Below, one piece after another: positions 22,508-31,071 of a stretch of 64,000 bases of DNA. The translations under genes and the position numbers were made by a program. The first letter of the stretch is position 1, and every line of letters starts with the position of its first letter. The DNA is taken from positions 1-64,000 of the forward strand of contig DWYP01000007.1 in NCBI GenBank assembly GCA_019118605.1. Direction: 5' to 3'. The stretch comes from Candidatus Alistipes faecavium. Its GTDB lineage: Bacteria; Bacteroidota; Bacteroidia; Bacteroidales; Rikenellaceae. The notes beneath the pieces were generated by a model. The model was not told where the DNA came from and ran no database searches. It worked only from the letters and a program-made list of their open reading frames with translations.

Positions 22508-24262
22508 TTATTTGGTTTTTGCACTCACATACTCCTCGATCTGACGGCGGTAATCCTCGAATTTCGAAGACTTCCACTCCGAGTAGTTCATCTGACGGAA
22601 GAGGTTGATCAGTCCCTTGAAGAACTGCGAGCACTCCTCGAAGTCGCCGAACGCGAAATCCCGGCGGCAGATCTCCAGCACCATCTCGTACATCATCTTC
22701 TGACGCTCGATCGGGCAGTTGGCGTCGATGTCGTCGAAGGCGTCCTGCTGAAGGATCACGTAGTCGATCAGCTCCGACTTCCAGAAACGCTCGTGATACT
22801 CCACCGGAACGCCGTCGTCGCCCAGGATGTTGATCTGGTCGTTCGCCTCCTTGCCGCGCTGCACGATCGTCTTGCCCGCGTAGACCAGGTCGACCCAGTC
22901 CTTCTCGATGTGTCCGTCGAGGTATTCGCGGATCTCCGGGTACTCGAGGTATTTCGAATAGGACTCCAACGGGTCGATGGCAGGGTAGCGCTTCGAATCG
23001 GCACGTCCCTGCGAGAGGGCGTAGAAGCAGCGCGCGGCCTTCTTCGTCGACTCGGTCACCGGCTCCTTGAGGTTACCGCCCGCGGGCGACACCGTACCGA
23101 GGAAGGTCACCGATCCGGTCTGGCCGTTGTTGAGCTTCACGAGGCCCGCACGCGAGTAGAAGTTCGAGATGATCGCCGAGAGGTCCATCGGGAAGGCGTC
23201 CTGACCCGGAAGCTCCTCCAGGCGGTTCGACATCTCGCGCAGGGCCTGTGCCCAGCGCGACGTCGAGTCGGCCATGACGAGCACCTTGAGGCCCATCGCG
23301 CGGTAGTACTCGCCGATGGTCATACCCGTGTAGACCGACGCCTCACGCGCCGCTACGGGCATGTTCGACGTGTTGCAGATGATGATCGTACGCTCCATGA
23401 GCTTGTGGCCCGTACGGGGGTCGACCAGTTCGGGGAACTCCTTGAAGATCTCCACCACCTCGTTGGCACGCTCGCCGCACGCCACCATGATGATCACGTC
23501 GGCATCGGCCTGCTTCGAAATGGCGTGCTGGAGCACCGTCTTCCCGGCGCCGAACGGCCCCGGAATGAAGCCCGTACCGCCCTCGGCCATCGGGTTGAAG
23601 GTGTCGATCGCCCGCACGCCCGTTTCCATCACGCGCGAGGGACGCGGCTTCTCGCGGTAGCACCGCACGGCCTGCTTCACGGGCCACTTCTGCACCATCG
23701 TGATGGCATGCTCCCGGCCTTCGGAATCCGTCACGACGGCCACCGTGTCGGTCACCTTGTAGTTCCCGGCCTTGGCCACGCTCTTCACCGTATAGGTGTC
23801 GGTCATCGTGAAGGGCACCATGATCTTGTGGTTGACCCACTGCTCCTTGACCTCGCCGAGCCACGAAGCCGCCGAAACCTTGTCGCCGGCCTTGGCCAGC
23901 GGCGTGAACGCCCACTGCGCCTCGAAGTCGATCGGATCGGTGATCGATCCGCGGGCGATGAACAATCCGTCCATCTTCTCGAGGTCGTTCTGCAGACCGT
24001 CGTAGTTGCGCGACAGCAGGCCCGGTGCGAGCGTCACCTCGAGCATGTGGCCCTCGAATTCGACCTTGTCGCCGATCTTCAGCCCCCGGGTACTGTCAAA
24101 AACCTGCACATAGGCCGCATCGCCTATGACCTTGATGACCTCGGCCATCATTCTGGTATCCCCCGCCCACACGTAGCAGATCTCGTTCTGGCCTACGGGT
24201 CCGTCGGCCTTCACGATCACGATGTTGGAGATGATACCGTTTACACGTCCTGTCGTTTTCAT
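22508..24262 (-). CDS. ntpA: V-type ATPase catalytic subunit A
   Basis: Catalytic ATPase subunit of the V1 head. The 584-residue protein has an N-terminal barrel, the non-homologous insert typical of A subunits (about 115-190), Walker A GPFGAGKT at 235-242, a Walker B region around VLVMADSTSRWA, and a helical C-terminal domain. The catalytic glutamate lies in the CGERANEV segment. Length fits bacterial A subunits. It follows the DUF2764 gene by nine bases. Confidence 0.97.
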   Translation of the reverse strand: MKTTGRVNGIISNIVIVKADGPVGQNEICYVWAGDTRMMAEVIKVIGDAAYVQVFDSTRGLKIGDKVEFEGHMLEVTLAPGLLSRNYDGLQNDLEKMDGLFIARGSITDPIDFEAQWAFTPLAKAGDKVSAASWLGEVKEQWVNHKIMVPFTMTDTYTVKSVAKAGNYKVTDTVAVVTDSEGREHAITMVQKWPVKQAVRCYREKPRPSRVMETGVRAIDTFNPMAEGGTGFIPGPFGAGKTVLQHAISKQADADVIIMVACGERANEVVEIFKEFPELVDPRTGHKLMERTIIICNTSNMPVAAREASVYTGMTIGEYYRAMGLKVLVMADSTSRWAQALREMSNRLEELPGQDAFPMDLSAIISNFYSRAGLVKLNNGQTGSVTFLGTVSPAGGNLKEPVTESTKKAARCFYALSQGRADSKRYPAIDPLESYSKYLEYPEIREYLDGHIEKDWVDLVYAGKTIVQRGKEANDQINILGDDGVPVEYHERFWKSELIDYVILQQDAFDDIDANCPIERQKMMYEMVLEICRRDFAFGDFEECSQFFKGLINLFRQMNYSEWKSSKFEDYRRQIEEYVSAKTK

Positions 24263-24271
24263 CGTATCTTT

Positions 24272-25108
24272 TTATTGTTTATTTTCTATCAGCTCCTTCC
24301 CGTCGAGCTCCCTGAGCAGCCGTGCGAAGAGCTCCCGGCCGCGGGCGACATCCAGCCGTGCCCACCGCGCCACGATATTCACCCGTACGAGGTAGGACAA
24401 TATCGCATTGATGTCGAAATAGTCGAACGTCGCGAGTTCCGCGGCTTCGTTCCACCGGATGCGGTCGATCTTGTGCTCCTTCTCCAGGAGGTTCTGTTCG
24501 TCGTTCACCGCGGCAATGACGGCGTCCACGTACGACACCTCGCCGCGCAGTCCGAAATCGGAGGCCGAGCTGCGGCACAGCTGCGAGACGATGTCCCCGT
24601 CGCCGACGACAACCTCCTCGACGGCACGCCCGGCGGCACGCGCCGTCACGGCCGCCGCGACGTTGCGCAGCGTGCGGTCGAACGAGGACCATTCACGCAG
24701 GAAGCGGCTCTTCGAGGCCGCGCACTCGGCGTAGTAGGCCCCGAAGAGCGCCTTCTCGAAGCGCCGCGCGGTATCCACCGTCTCGGCGTCCTCACCCTCC
24801 GGATCGGCATAGGCCCGCAGCACGCGCGCAACCCCTTCGGGCAGCCGCCGCGGACGCTTCAGCTCCTCCTCGAGCTCCTCGTGCGAGAGATTGCCCAGCG
24901 GGTTGTGCGCCGGGCGGCCCGCACGCAGGGCCGCGATGTTCTCACAGTCGTAGTAGCCGTAGAGAAGGCGCACGGCACGGGCATCGCGCTTCGAGACCTC
25001 CTCGAGGATCGAGGTGCGGATGGCCGCGGCGTCGAAGCCCTTGGTATCGGCATCGAGCGCGTACTCCTTCAGGGAGGCTACCAGACAATAATACTCTTCC
25101 GCAAACAT
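24272..25108 (-). CDS. DUF2764-family protein, probable V-ATPase C-like subunit
   Basis: This 278-residue protein sits between subunits E and A, the place held by a DUF2764 gene in the V-ATPase operons of Bacteroidetes, spirochaetes and chlamydiae. It starts EEYYCLVASL, has no signal peptide or membrane helix, is mostly alpha-helical and is rich in Arg, Glu and Ala. The segment W-N-E-A-A-E-L near 235 and a F-D-Y-F-D-I-N motif lie in its best ordered part. No catalytic motif is visible. Canonical C (d), F and G/H genes are missing from the operon, and its helical character and position suggest that it takes the role of C, linking shaft to ring. This role is inference. Confidence 0.75.
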   Translation of the reverse strand: MFAEEYYCLVASLKEYALDADTKGFDAAAIRTSILEEVSKRDARAVRLLYGYYDCENIAALRAGRPAHNPLGNLSHEELEEELKRPRRLPEGVARVLRAYADPEGEDAETVDTARRFEKALFGAYYAECAASKSRFLREWSSFDRTLRNVAAAVTARAAGRAVEEVVVGDGDIVSQLCRSSASDFGLRGEVSYVDAVIAAVNDEQNLLEKEHKIDRIRWNEAAELATFDYFDINAILSYLVRVNIVARWARLDVARGRELFARLLRELDGKELIENKQ

Positions 25109-25113
25109 CTCCC

Positions 25114-25728
25114 TTACGCCTTAAACAGCAGTTGGTAGACCTTCTCGCGCAGGTATTCGGCCAGCAGCGCCTCGACATCCTCCTCGGAGAAGGAGATGTA
25201 GTAGCCGCCCTCCTTTGCGCCGACCTTGAAGCCGCTCTTCACATCCTTCGAATAACCCACCTCGATGCCGGCGTCGAGCAGCGCCTTCGCGCTCTTGGCA
25301 AAGGCCGCGTCGAACTTCGCGCGCTCCGTCTCGGGAAGCAGCGCCTGCAGCTCCACCTTGCCCGAATCGGCACCGTTCCAGTTTTTGGCCACCGACACGA
25401 GCATCTCCTTGACGAAGGCCGGGTCAACAACGGCGCTCTTCACCCCCTCGGAGGTGGATTTCGCGACGATCAGCGAGGCGATCTCCGACTTGATCTTCGA
25501 GACGGCCTGCTTCCCGGCCAGGGAGATCTCGGTCATGGTGTTTTTCTCGACGTCCTCGGCCTTGGCCTGGGCCTTGCGGACAATCTCTTCGGCGCGGGCA
25601 TTTGCCTCGGCGACAATCTTCTGCGCCTCGGCCCGGGCCTCGGAGACCAGCTTGTCGGCGTCGGCACGGCCCTTTTCCAGGCCTTCGTCGTAGAGCTTCT
25701 GAGTCAGCTGTTGCAGTTTGTTTTCCAT
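25114..25728 (-). CDS. ntpE: V-type ATPase subunit E (peripheral stalk)
   Basis: Peripheral-stalk subunit that holds A3B3 still against rotation. From the ATG at 25728 it is 204 residues. A long N-terminal helix (about 1-85) is rich in Ala, Lys, Glu and Arg with heptad spacing (KADADKLVSEARAEAQKI pattern), followed by a globular alpha/beta domain ending in LLAEYLREKVYQLL. An in-frame ATG at 25779 is rejected because it lies inside the -7 box at 25779-25786. First gene of the operon; five bases separate it from the DUF2764 gene. No partner G/H subunit gene is seen. Confidence 0.88.
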   Translation of the reverse strand: MENKLQQLTQKLYDEGLEKGRADADKLVSEARAEAQKIVAEANARAEEIVRKAQAKAEDVEKNTMTEISLAGKQAVSKIKSEIASLIVAKSTSEGVKSAVVDPAFVKEMLVSVAKNWNGADSGKVELQALLPETERAKFDAAFAKSAKALLDAGIEVGYSKDVKSGFKVGAKEGGYYISFSEEDVEALLAEYLREKVYQLLFKA

Positions 25729-25778
25729 AGCGTTATGTTTGTTTCGATTACTATTTTCCAAATCGCTCACATCGCTCA

Positions 25779-25786
25779 CAAAGATA
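25779..25786 (-). promoter_or_regulatory. -7 element of the V-ATPase operon
   Basis: TATCTTTG on the minus strand, 50 bases above the preferred ntpE start. The -33 region has no clear TTG at 19-20 bases. The box rules out the upstream ATG at 25779 as the ntpE start. Confidence 0.7.
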
Positions 25787-25988
25787 GGAAAGATTCCCGA
25801 ATTATGGCACTTCCTCCCGAGAATTTAATCTGATTTTGACAAATTTGAAGCGCTATTCGCCAACCGGAGGAGCAGAAGGCGCCTCGAACAGGGGTGCCGC
25901 GCAAAGAAGACCCGAACATAAAAAAACGGCAAGAGCAAGAGGAGCCGCCGGCCGAAGTCCCCGGCAAAGGAGCGCCGCACATTGGAGC

Positions 25989-26041
25989 CCCGAGAAAGAA
26001 AAGCCCCGGCCGAAAATCGGCCGGGGCTTTTCTTTCTCGGG
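25989..26041 (-). terminator. Terminator of the phosphodiester glycosidase gene
   Basis: Perfect 25-bp inverted repeat, arms 25989-26013 and 26017-26041 with a three-base A loop. It abuts the stop codon at 26042. The stem holds GCCCCGGCCGA with A/T-rich outer parts, so it should work on both strands. The rest of the gap to the V-ATPase promoter (25787-25988) has no supported gene. Confidence 0.9.
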
Positions 26042-27109
26042 TTACTCCTCCAGGGCGATCACCACCGCCGTGGGCACCCGGCGCTGCACGATCTCCGCTC
26101 CCTCCGGGGAGGTGCCCGGCGTATCGCTGGGCATGTTGAGCACCGTGCCGTCCTTGCCGACAAAGGTCGAGGAGCCGCCGCCGTCGAGGTTGATGGCCCG
26201 CACGCACCCCAGCGAAATCAGCTTGTCGGCCAGCTCCGGAAGCGTGAAGCCCGTGCTGCCGCGCTTGCCGCGTCCGTCGCAGACCACGATCACCAGCTTC
26301 CCGTCCTCCGTGGCGCCGATTGCCGTACGCGGGTGGCGCGACATCCCGGAGACTCCGCCGTGCTCGAACACCTCTTTCCAATAATTCTCCTCGGCGACGT
26401 TCTCTCCGCCGAGCACCAGCATCGGGCCCGCGCCGATGGCATACTCCGCATCCCAGAAACGCCCGCCTTCGGTGAGCGAAGTCGGAGGCGCCGTCATGAA
26501 GGTCTGCGTGCGCTCGTCGTTGCCGAGCGGCGAGGGGAAGGCATAGGGACGCCCGCCCTCGTCCTTGACGCAGTAGACCCATGCGGTCTCGAAGCTCCCG
26601 TCGGGCATCTGCCCGAAGGCCGCACGCACGGGATAGTAGGTCGTCTCGGGAGTCGTCTCGCGGTAGACGTCCGACTGTGCGGCCAGGGACTTCACCTCTC
26701 CCTCCTCGATCAGCAGGCTGACGGAGGTCGTGCCGCCGAAGTATCCGCCGTTGACCACCACGCAGGGCGTGCCTTCGCCCGAAGCGGCGAAATCCTCGAA
26801 ATAGGACGTCGGGGTCTTCGCGGTCGAGAACTTCGGGCGGAACCGCAGTTTGGGATTGGCCTTGAGATCGGCCACGGCATAGAAGCCGAGGCACTCTCCG
26901 CCGCCCGAGAGTTCGTCGGTGAACGTCTCGACGACGAGGCCTGCGGGGTAGCCGTCTTCGTTCCCGGAGCCGCCATCGTCTCCCCCGTTCCCGCCGTCGC
27001 CCGAAAGGGGCGGAGGCGTCTGATGCTCGTTGTTTCCGCACGAAACCGTCGCGCCGCATACCAGGAAGGCGGCCAGCAGGATGCTCCAAAGGACTCGTTT
27101 GTTTTTCAT
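26042..27109 (-). CDS. Phosphodiester glycosidase (NAGPA-domain) lipoprotein
   Basis: Predicted to remove a sugar joined through a phosphodiester bond, by analogy with the uncovering enzyme that trims GlcNAc-1-phospho-mannose. The 355-residue protein has a signal-peptidase II signal (Cys24 after GATVS) and then a Gly/Asp-rich linker (about 34-54). The NAGPA domain follows with NGGYF at 120-124, RTAIG and CDGRG near 280-290, and the NLDGGGSST signature near 315. It lies divergently beside the SusC/SusD locus and probably serves the same glycan. The acidic linker behind the lipid anchor suggests surface display. A terminator starts immediately after the stop. Enzyme fold is well supported; substrate is not known. 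Confidence 0.85.
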   Translation of the reverse strand: MKNKRVLWSILLAAFLVCGATVSCGNNEHQTPPPLSGDGGNGGDDGGSGNEDGYPAGLVVETFTDELSGGGECLGFYAVADLKANPKLRFRPKFSTAKTPTSYFEDFAASGEGTPCVVVNGGYFGGTTSVSLLIEEGEVKSLAAQSDVYRETTPETTYYPVRAAFGQMPDGSFETAWVYCVKDEGGRPYAFPSPLGNDERTQTFMTAPPTSLTEGGRFWDAEYAIGAGPMLVLGGENVAEENYWKEVFEHGGVSGMSRHPRTAIGATEDGKLVIVVCDGRGKRGSTGFTLPELADKLISLGCVRAINLDGGGSSTFVGKDGTVLNMPSDTPGTSPEGAEIVQRRVPTAVVIALEE

Positions 27110-27198
27110 GGTTCGATCTGTTTTTTATGCTTCTCTTTTATGTTTCCGACAAACAAATGCCGTTTAAGGGCATAAATATAATATTTTTTACGCAAAAC

Positions 27199-27206
27199 CA
27201 AATCTA
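27199..27206 (-). promoter_or_regulatory. Possible -7 element of the phosphodiester glycosidase gene
   Basis: TAGATTTG on the minus strand fits TAnnTTTG, 90 bases above the start codon in an AT-rich segment (27110-27235). No -33 TTG is seen at the expected distance. Confidence 0.4.
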
Positions 27207-27540
27207 TAGTAAATAAATTTAATTGAATTATAACGTCTCCGGCGCCATCGCGGCAGACCGGAGCATCCGGAGCCCCGGCTCCCGACGCCCCATTCGGCAA
27301 AAATGCCGCCCCGCAGGCCTCCACGCCGGGAATTTACGGATCAGGAGATGTTTGCCGCAGGGCTGCGCGCCCTTTCGGACGACCGCAGCATTCCCCAAGA
27401 GAGAGGGGTTCGGGCCCTGTCCGCAGGGGACTGAAAAGGTATCCCTGCGGTCTGAAAAGCGAAATACCGGTAAAACAAATATGCGCCCGGCAACCGCATT
27501 TGTTTATCATCATTCGCATCGATACGAAAAAAAATTCTCT

Positions 27541-27548
27541 TATTTTTG
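27541..27548 (+). promoter_or_regulatory. -7 element of the susC operon
   Basis: TATTTTTG fits TAnnTTTG. No -33 TTG is found at 19-20 bases; an A-rich tract fills that space. This would fit a promoter that needs an activator. It would give a leader of about 350 bases. Confidence 0.5.
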
Positions 27549-27901
27549 CGAGAAAAAGAATTTTTATTATTAACTTGCATTCGGTATTGAACACAAATGA
27601 GGCCTTTCATTGCAGTTTGCCGCTGACATGTATGCCACGAAAAAAACACCCGCACACCTCTTATTATATCCGCCGCCGGCTCCCGCCGGGCCTTGGCATC
27701 CCTCTCCTTATCCCGCGTGACGGAAATGCGTACGATACCGCCCCGAAAACCGGAGCCGCAGCCCGGCTCGCCCGCGACAGGAACCTTTCACCTTAAAACC
27801 GCAATATTATAAAGTAAAAACACCGAAAACTACCGAAACAAAACCAACACTCGGAGCGGGGAGCGCCACTCCCCCGACAAAAAACTCAAACCTTTTCATC
27901 T

Positions 27902-30900
27902 ATGAGAACACATTTCCAAAGGAAAATCTCCGGATTCCACCGCTGGATCAGACGTGCGGCCCTCGCACTGGCGTTCCTGCTGGCCGGCTCCGGAATGGCC
28001 ATGGCCCAGGGATTGACCGTAACCGGACGCGTAACCGACGCCCAGGGGGGGGGAATTTCCGGAGCCACCGTGGTGGTTAAGGGCGACAATACCCGGGGCA
28101 CGACGACCGACGCCGCGGGCGCCTATGCACTCGAAGTGAACAGCCCCAGCGACGTGCTGATATTCAGTTTCATAGGGTACAGAACCATGGAAGTGCCCGT
28201 AAACAACCGCACAGCCGTCAACGTCCGGATGGAGGAGGGCGCCACCGAAATGGACGAGGTGATCGTCATCGGATACGGCGCGCAGAAGAAACAGTTCGTC
28301 GTGGGTTCGGTCTCGCAGGTCTCCAACAAGGAGCTCCTCAAGGCCCCGATGCCCAACGTCTCGAACATGATGACCGGTAAGCTGCCCGGCGTGACGAGCA
28401 TCCAGCGCTCGGGACAGCCCGGATCCGACGAAACGAACATCTTCATCCGCGGCGCCTCGACGTTCAACAACTCCAGCCCGCTCTGCCTGGTCGACGGCGT
28501 CGAGCGCATGATCAACACCGTAAACCCGAACGACATCGAGACGATCTCGATCCTCAAGGACGCTGCCACCTCGGCAATCTACGGCGTGCGCGGCGCAAAC
28601 GGCGTCATCCTCATCACCACAAAGAGCGGTTCGAAAGGCGCTACGACCATCTCCTACGACGGTTCGGTGACCTTCACCACCAATACCGCCATCCCGGAGT
28701 TCCTCAGCGCGCAGGACTATATCGGCTGGCACAACAAGGCCCGCGAGATGGACAACCTCGCACCGCTGTGGACCGAGGAGGTGCTCACCAAGATGAAGAA
28801 CGACGGAACCTACGGCGAGACCGACTGGGTCAACCTCCTCTTCAAGGACTACGGCTTCACCCACCAACACAACATCTCCGCAACGGGCGGCAACGACCGC
28901 ATCAAGCACTACACGAGCGTCGGCCTGATGAACCAGGACGGTATCGTGCCCAACACCTCCTACGACCGTATCAACATCCGCTCGAACATCGACGCCAGGA
29001 TCGCCAAGAACATCAACTTCTCGATGAACGTCAGCGGATTCCGCGAGAACAAGAACTCGCCCGGATACCCCATCACCAACCAGTACGACTTCAACCCGAT
29101 CATGCAGGCCTTCTACACCCTGCCGATCCTCGCTCAGACCTACAAGGGACTGCCCCAGGGATACCTCAACGGATACTACACCCAGCAGCCCATCGCCGCC
29201 GTCGAGGACAGCGGATACATCCGCGACACCCGCTGGCAGTTCGAGGGAAGCGCCAAACTCGAATACGACTTCCAGAGCATCGCGCCCCTGAAGGGTCTGA
29301 AGGCGAGCGTCTTCGTGGCGTACGACTACTCCAACTCCACGAACCGCAACTACAACCGTCCGTTCCCCCTGATGTCGTTCTCGACGACGACCTTCGAGTC
29401 GACCGAGGTGACCGGATCGGGCATCAGCACGCTCGGATCCTTCAACAAGTCCGCATCGTGGGGCGACTCCTTCACCGTGCGGCCCTCGCTGACCTACGAC
29501 CGGGATTTCGGCAAGCACCATGTCAGCGGACTCTTCCTCTACGAGCAGCGCAAGAGCTATTCGGAGACCATGACCGGATACAAGAACGGGTACTACTCCG
29601 ACTATCCGGTAGACCTCTCGCTCGGTACGACCTGGGAGGGACTCTCCTACCCGGTGAGCGGCTCGTTCAGCGAGTCGGGTATCGCCAGCTTCGCGGGACG
29701 CGTCAGCTATGCGTTCGACAAGAAGTACCTCGCGGAGTTCACCTTCCGCGCCGACGGCTCCTACAAGTTCGCACCGAAGAACCGCTGGGGTTTCTTCCCC
29801 TCGGTAGCCCTCGGATGGGTTCTCTCCGAGGAGGAGTTCTTCAAGAAGGCGCTCCCGAAGGTCGACTTCCTGAAGATCCGCGCCTCGTACGGCGAGCTGG
29901 GATCGGATGACACCCAAGCATGGCTCTACCTGCAGACCTACAAGTCGACCTCCCCGGCGTTCAGCTACATCGTCGGCGGAAAGGGACACACCGCCTACTA
30001 CACGACCAACTACGTCTATGACGACCTGACATGGTCGCGCACGCACAGCTACAACATCGGCTTCGACCTGAGCCTCTGGAACGGCAAACTCGGCGTCGAG
30101 TTCGACTGGTTCTACAAACTCACAGACCACATCCTCGAGGAGGTGGGAGGATCCTATGCCCCCTCGCTCGGAGGAAACGTCCCCAGCATCATGAACTCCG
30201 GAAAGGTCGACAACCGCGGATTCGAACTCGTGCTCAAGCACCGCAACGACTTCGCCAGCGGCTGGCACTACTCGCTGACCGGAAGCCTCGCATGGGCCCG
30301 CAACAAGGTGCTCGCCAAGCACATCACCGACGACCACCCGATGTACCGCGCCGTGCTCGGAGAGCCCATGGGGTCGATCTACGGATTCAAGGCCATCGGA
30401 CTCTACCAGACCGAGGAGCAGCTCGCCAATACGCCGACCGCTCCCTCGGGCGAGAAACGCCTCGGAGACCTCATGTATGCCGACATCAACGGCGACGGCC
30501 GCATCGAAAAAAGCCAGGACTTCGTGAAGATCGGGCGCGGATACACCCCCGAGCTGAACTTCTCGCTCAACATGGAGGTGTCCTACAAGAACGTATACCT
30601 CACGGCCCTGTGGCAGGGCGTGGCCTTGTGCACCTATCAGCTGAGCGCCGCCTACAACACCGGCACGTTCGACAACACGATGTACACGCGTCCGTTCTAC
30701 AACAACGGAAACGCCCCCTACTACCTCGTGGAGGGCGCCTGGAGAGAGGACAACCGCGATGCCGAGTACCCGCGTCTGAGCACCGTGGCAAACGGCAACA
30801 ACGCATGGCCCTCGACGTGGTGGGTGCGCAACGGAGCCTACCTGCGTCTGAAAAACCTCCAGATCGGATACACGCTGCCCAAGCAGTTGCTCAGCAAGGC

Positions 30901-31051
30901 GGGCATCGAGCGCATATACATCTATCTGGCAGGAACGAACCTGCTGACTTTCAGCGCATTCAAGTATGTAGACCCCGAGATGCCGTCGGTAAACAACGGA
31001 TACTATCCGCAGCAGCGCACCTACAGCATCGGCGTCAACCTCACCTTCTAA
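27902..31051 (+). CDS. SusC/RagA-family TonB-linked outer membrane transporter
   Basis: TonB-dependent barrel that imports oligosaccharides captured by its SusD partner. The 1049-residue protein has a signal peptide cleaved after AMA (residue 35), leaving Gln36 as the new N-terminus. Next come a CarboxypepD_reg-like beta-sandwich (about 38-110), a TonB-box segment MDEVIVIGYG (118-127), a plug with CLVDGV and ILKDAATSAIYGVRGANGVI (about 198-240), and a 22-strand barrel ending in IGVNLTF, with the aromatic last residue needed for barrel assembly. A nine-base G tract (28045-28053) in codons 48-51 could slip and shift the frame. First gene of the locus; SusD follows after 20 bases. No anti-sigma-binding extension is seen. 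Confidence 0.95.
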   Translation: MRTHFQRKISGFHRWIRRAALALAFLLAGSGMAMAQGLTVTGRVTDAQGGGISGATVVVKGDNTRGTTTDAAGAYALEVNSPSDVLIFSFIGYRTMEVPVNNRTAVNVRMEEGATEMDEVIVIGYGAQKKQFVVGSVSQVSNKELLKAPMPNVSNMMTGKLPGVTSIQRSGQPGSDETNIFIRGASTFNNSSPLCLVDGVERMINTVNPNDIETISILKDAATSAIYGVRGANGVILITTKSGSKGATTISYDGSVTFTTNTAIPEFLSAQDYIGWHNKAREMDNLAPLWTEEVLTKMKNDGTYGETDWVNLLFKDYGFTHQHNISATGGNDRIKHYTSVGLMNQDGIVPNTSYDRINIRSNIDARIAKNINFSMNVSGFRENKNSPGYPITNQYDFNPIMQAFYTLPILAQTYKGLPQGYLNGYYTQQPIAAVEDSGYIRDTRWQFEGSAKLEYDFQSIAPLKGLKASVFVAYDYSNSTNRNYNRPFPLMSFSTTTFESTEVTGSGISTLGSFNKSASWGDSFTVRPSLTYDRDFGKHHVSGLFLYEQRKSYSETMTGYKNGYYSDYPVDLSLGTTWEGLSYPVSGSFSESGIASFAGRVSYAFDKKYLAEFTFRADGSYKFAPKNRWGFFPSVALGWVLSEEEFFKKALPKVDFLKIRASYGELGSDDTQAWLYLQTYKSTSPAFSYIVGGKGHTAYYTTNYVYDDLTWSRTHSYNIGFDLSLWNGKLGVEFDWFYKLTDHILEEVGGSYAPSLGGNVPSIMNSGKVDNRGFELVLKHRNDFASGWHYSLTGSLAWARNKVLAKHITDDHPMYRAVLGEPMGSIYGFKAIGLYQTEEQLANTPTAPSGEKRLGDLMYADINGDGRIEKSQDFVKIGRGYTPELNFSLNMEVSYKNVYLTALWQGVALCTYQLSAAYNTGTFDNTMYTRPFYNNGNAPYYLVEGAWREDNRDAEYPRLSTVANGNNAWPSTWWVRNGAYLRLKNLQIGYTLPKQLLSKAGIERIYIYLAGTNLLTFSAFKYVDPEMPSVNNGYYPQQRTYSIGVNLTF

Positions 31052-31071
31052 CCTGCTAAATTTCCGGAATC

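Larger units (their letters stand above)
27110..27901. other. 792-base intergenic regulatory region before susC
   Basis: No credible coding region. The left end is AT-rich and holds the possible promoter of the minus-strand neighbour. The centre has two inverted repeats: CCGCAGGG/CCCTGCGG (27421-27428 and 27443-27450), with the octamer CTGAAAAG repeated at 27431 and 27452; and AAACAAATATGCG/CGCATTTGTTT (27473-27485 and 27495-27505, two-base bulge). A TATTTTTG -7 box follows at 27541-27548, then about 350 bases of transcribed leader before the SusC start. The repeats sit just upstream of the promoter, where an activator or repressor could bind. Confidence 0.5.

Noticed and set aside
21002..25138. 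A frame of nearly 1,400 codons antisense to the V-ATPase genes
   Set aside because: It spans four well-supported subunit genes and their junctions, which no real gene would do without disturbing them. Composition is Leu/Arg/His-rich with no fold.
27223..27796. Small frames in the susC upstream region
   Set aside because: They overlap the inverted repeats and promoter, lack start context and have composition unlike coding sequence here.
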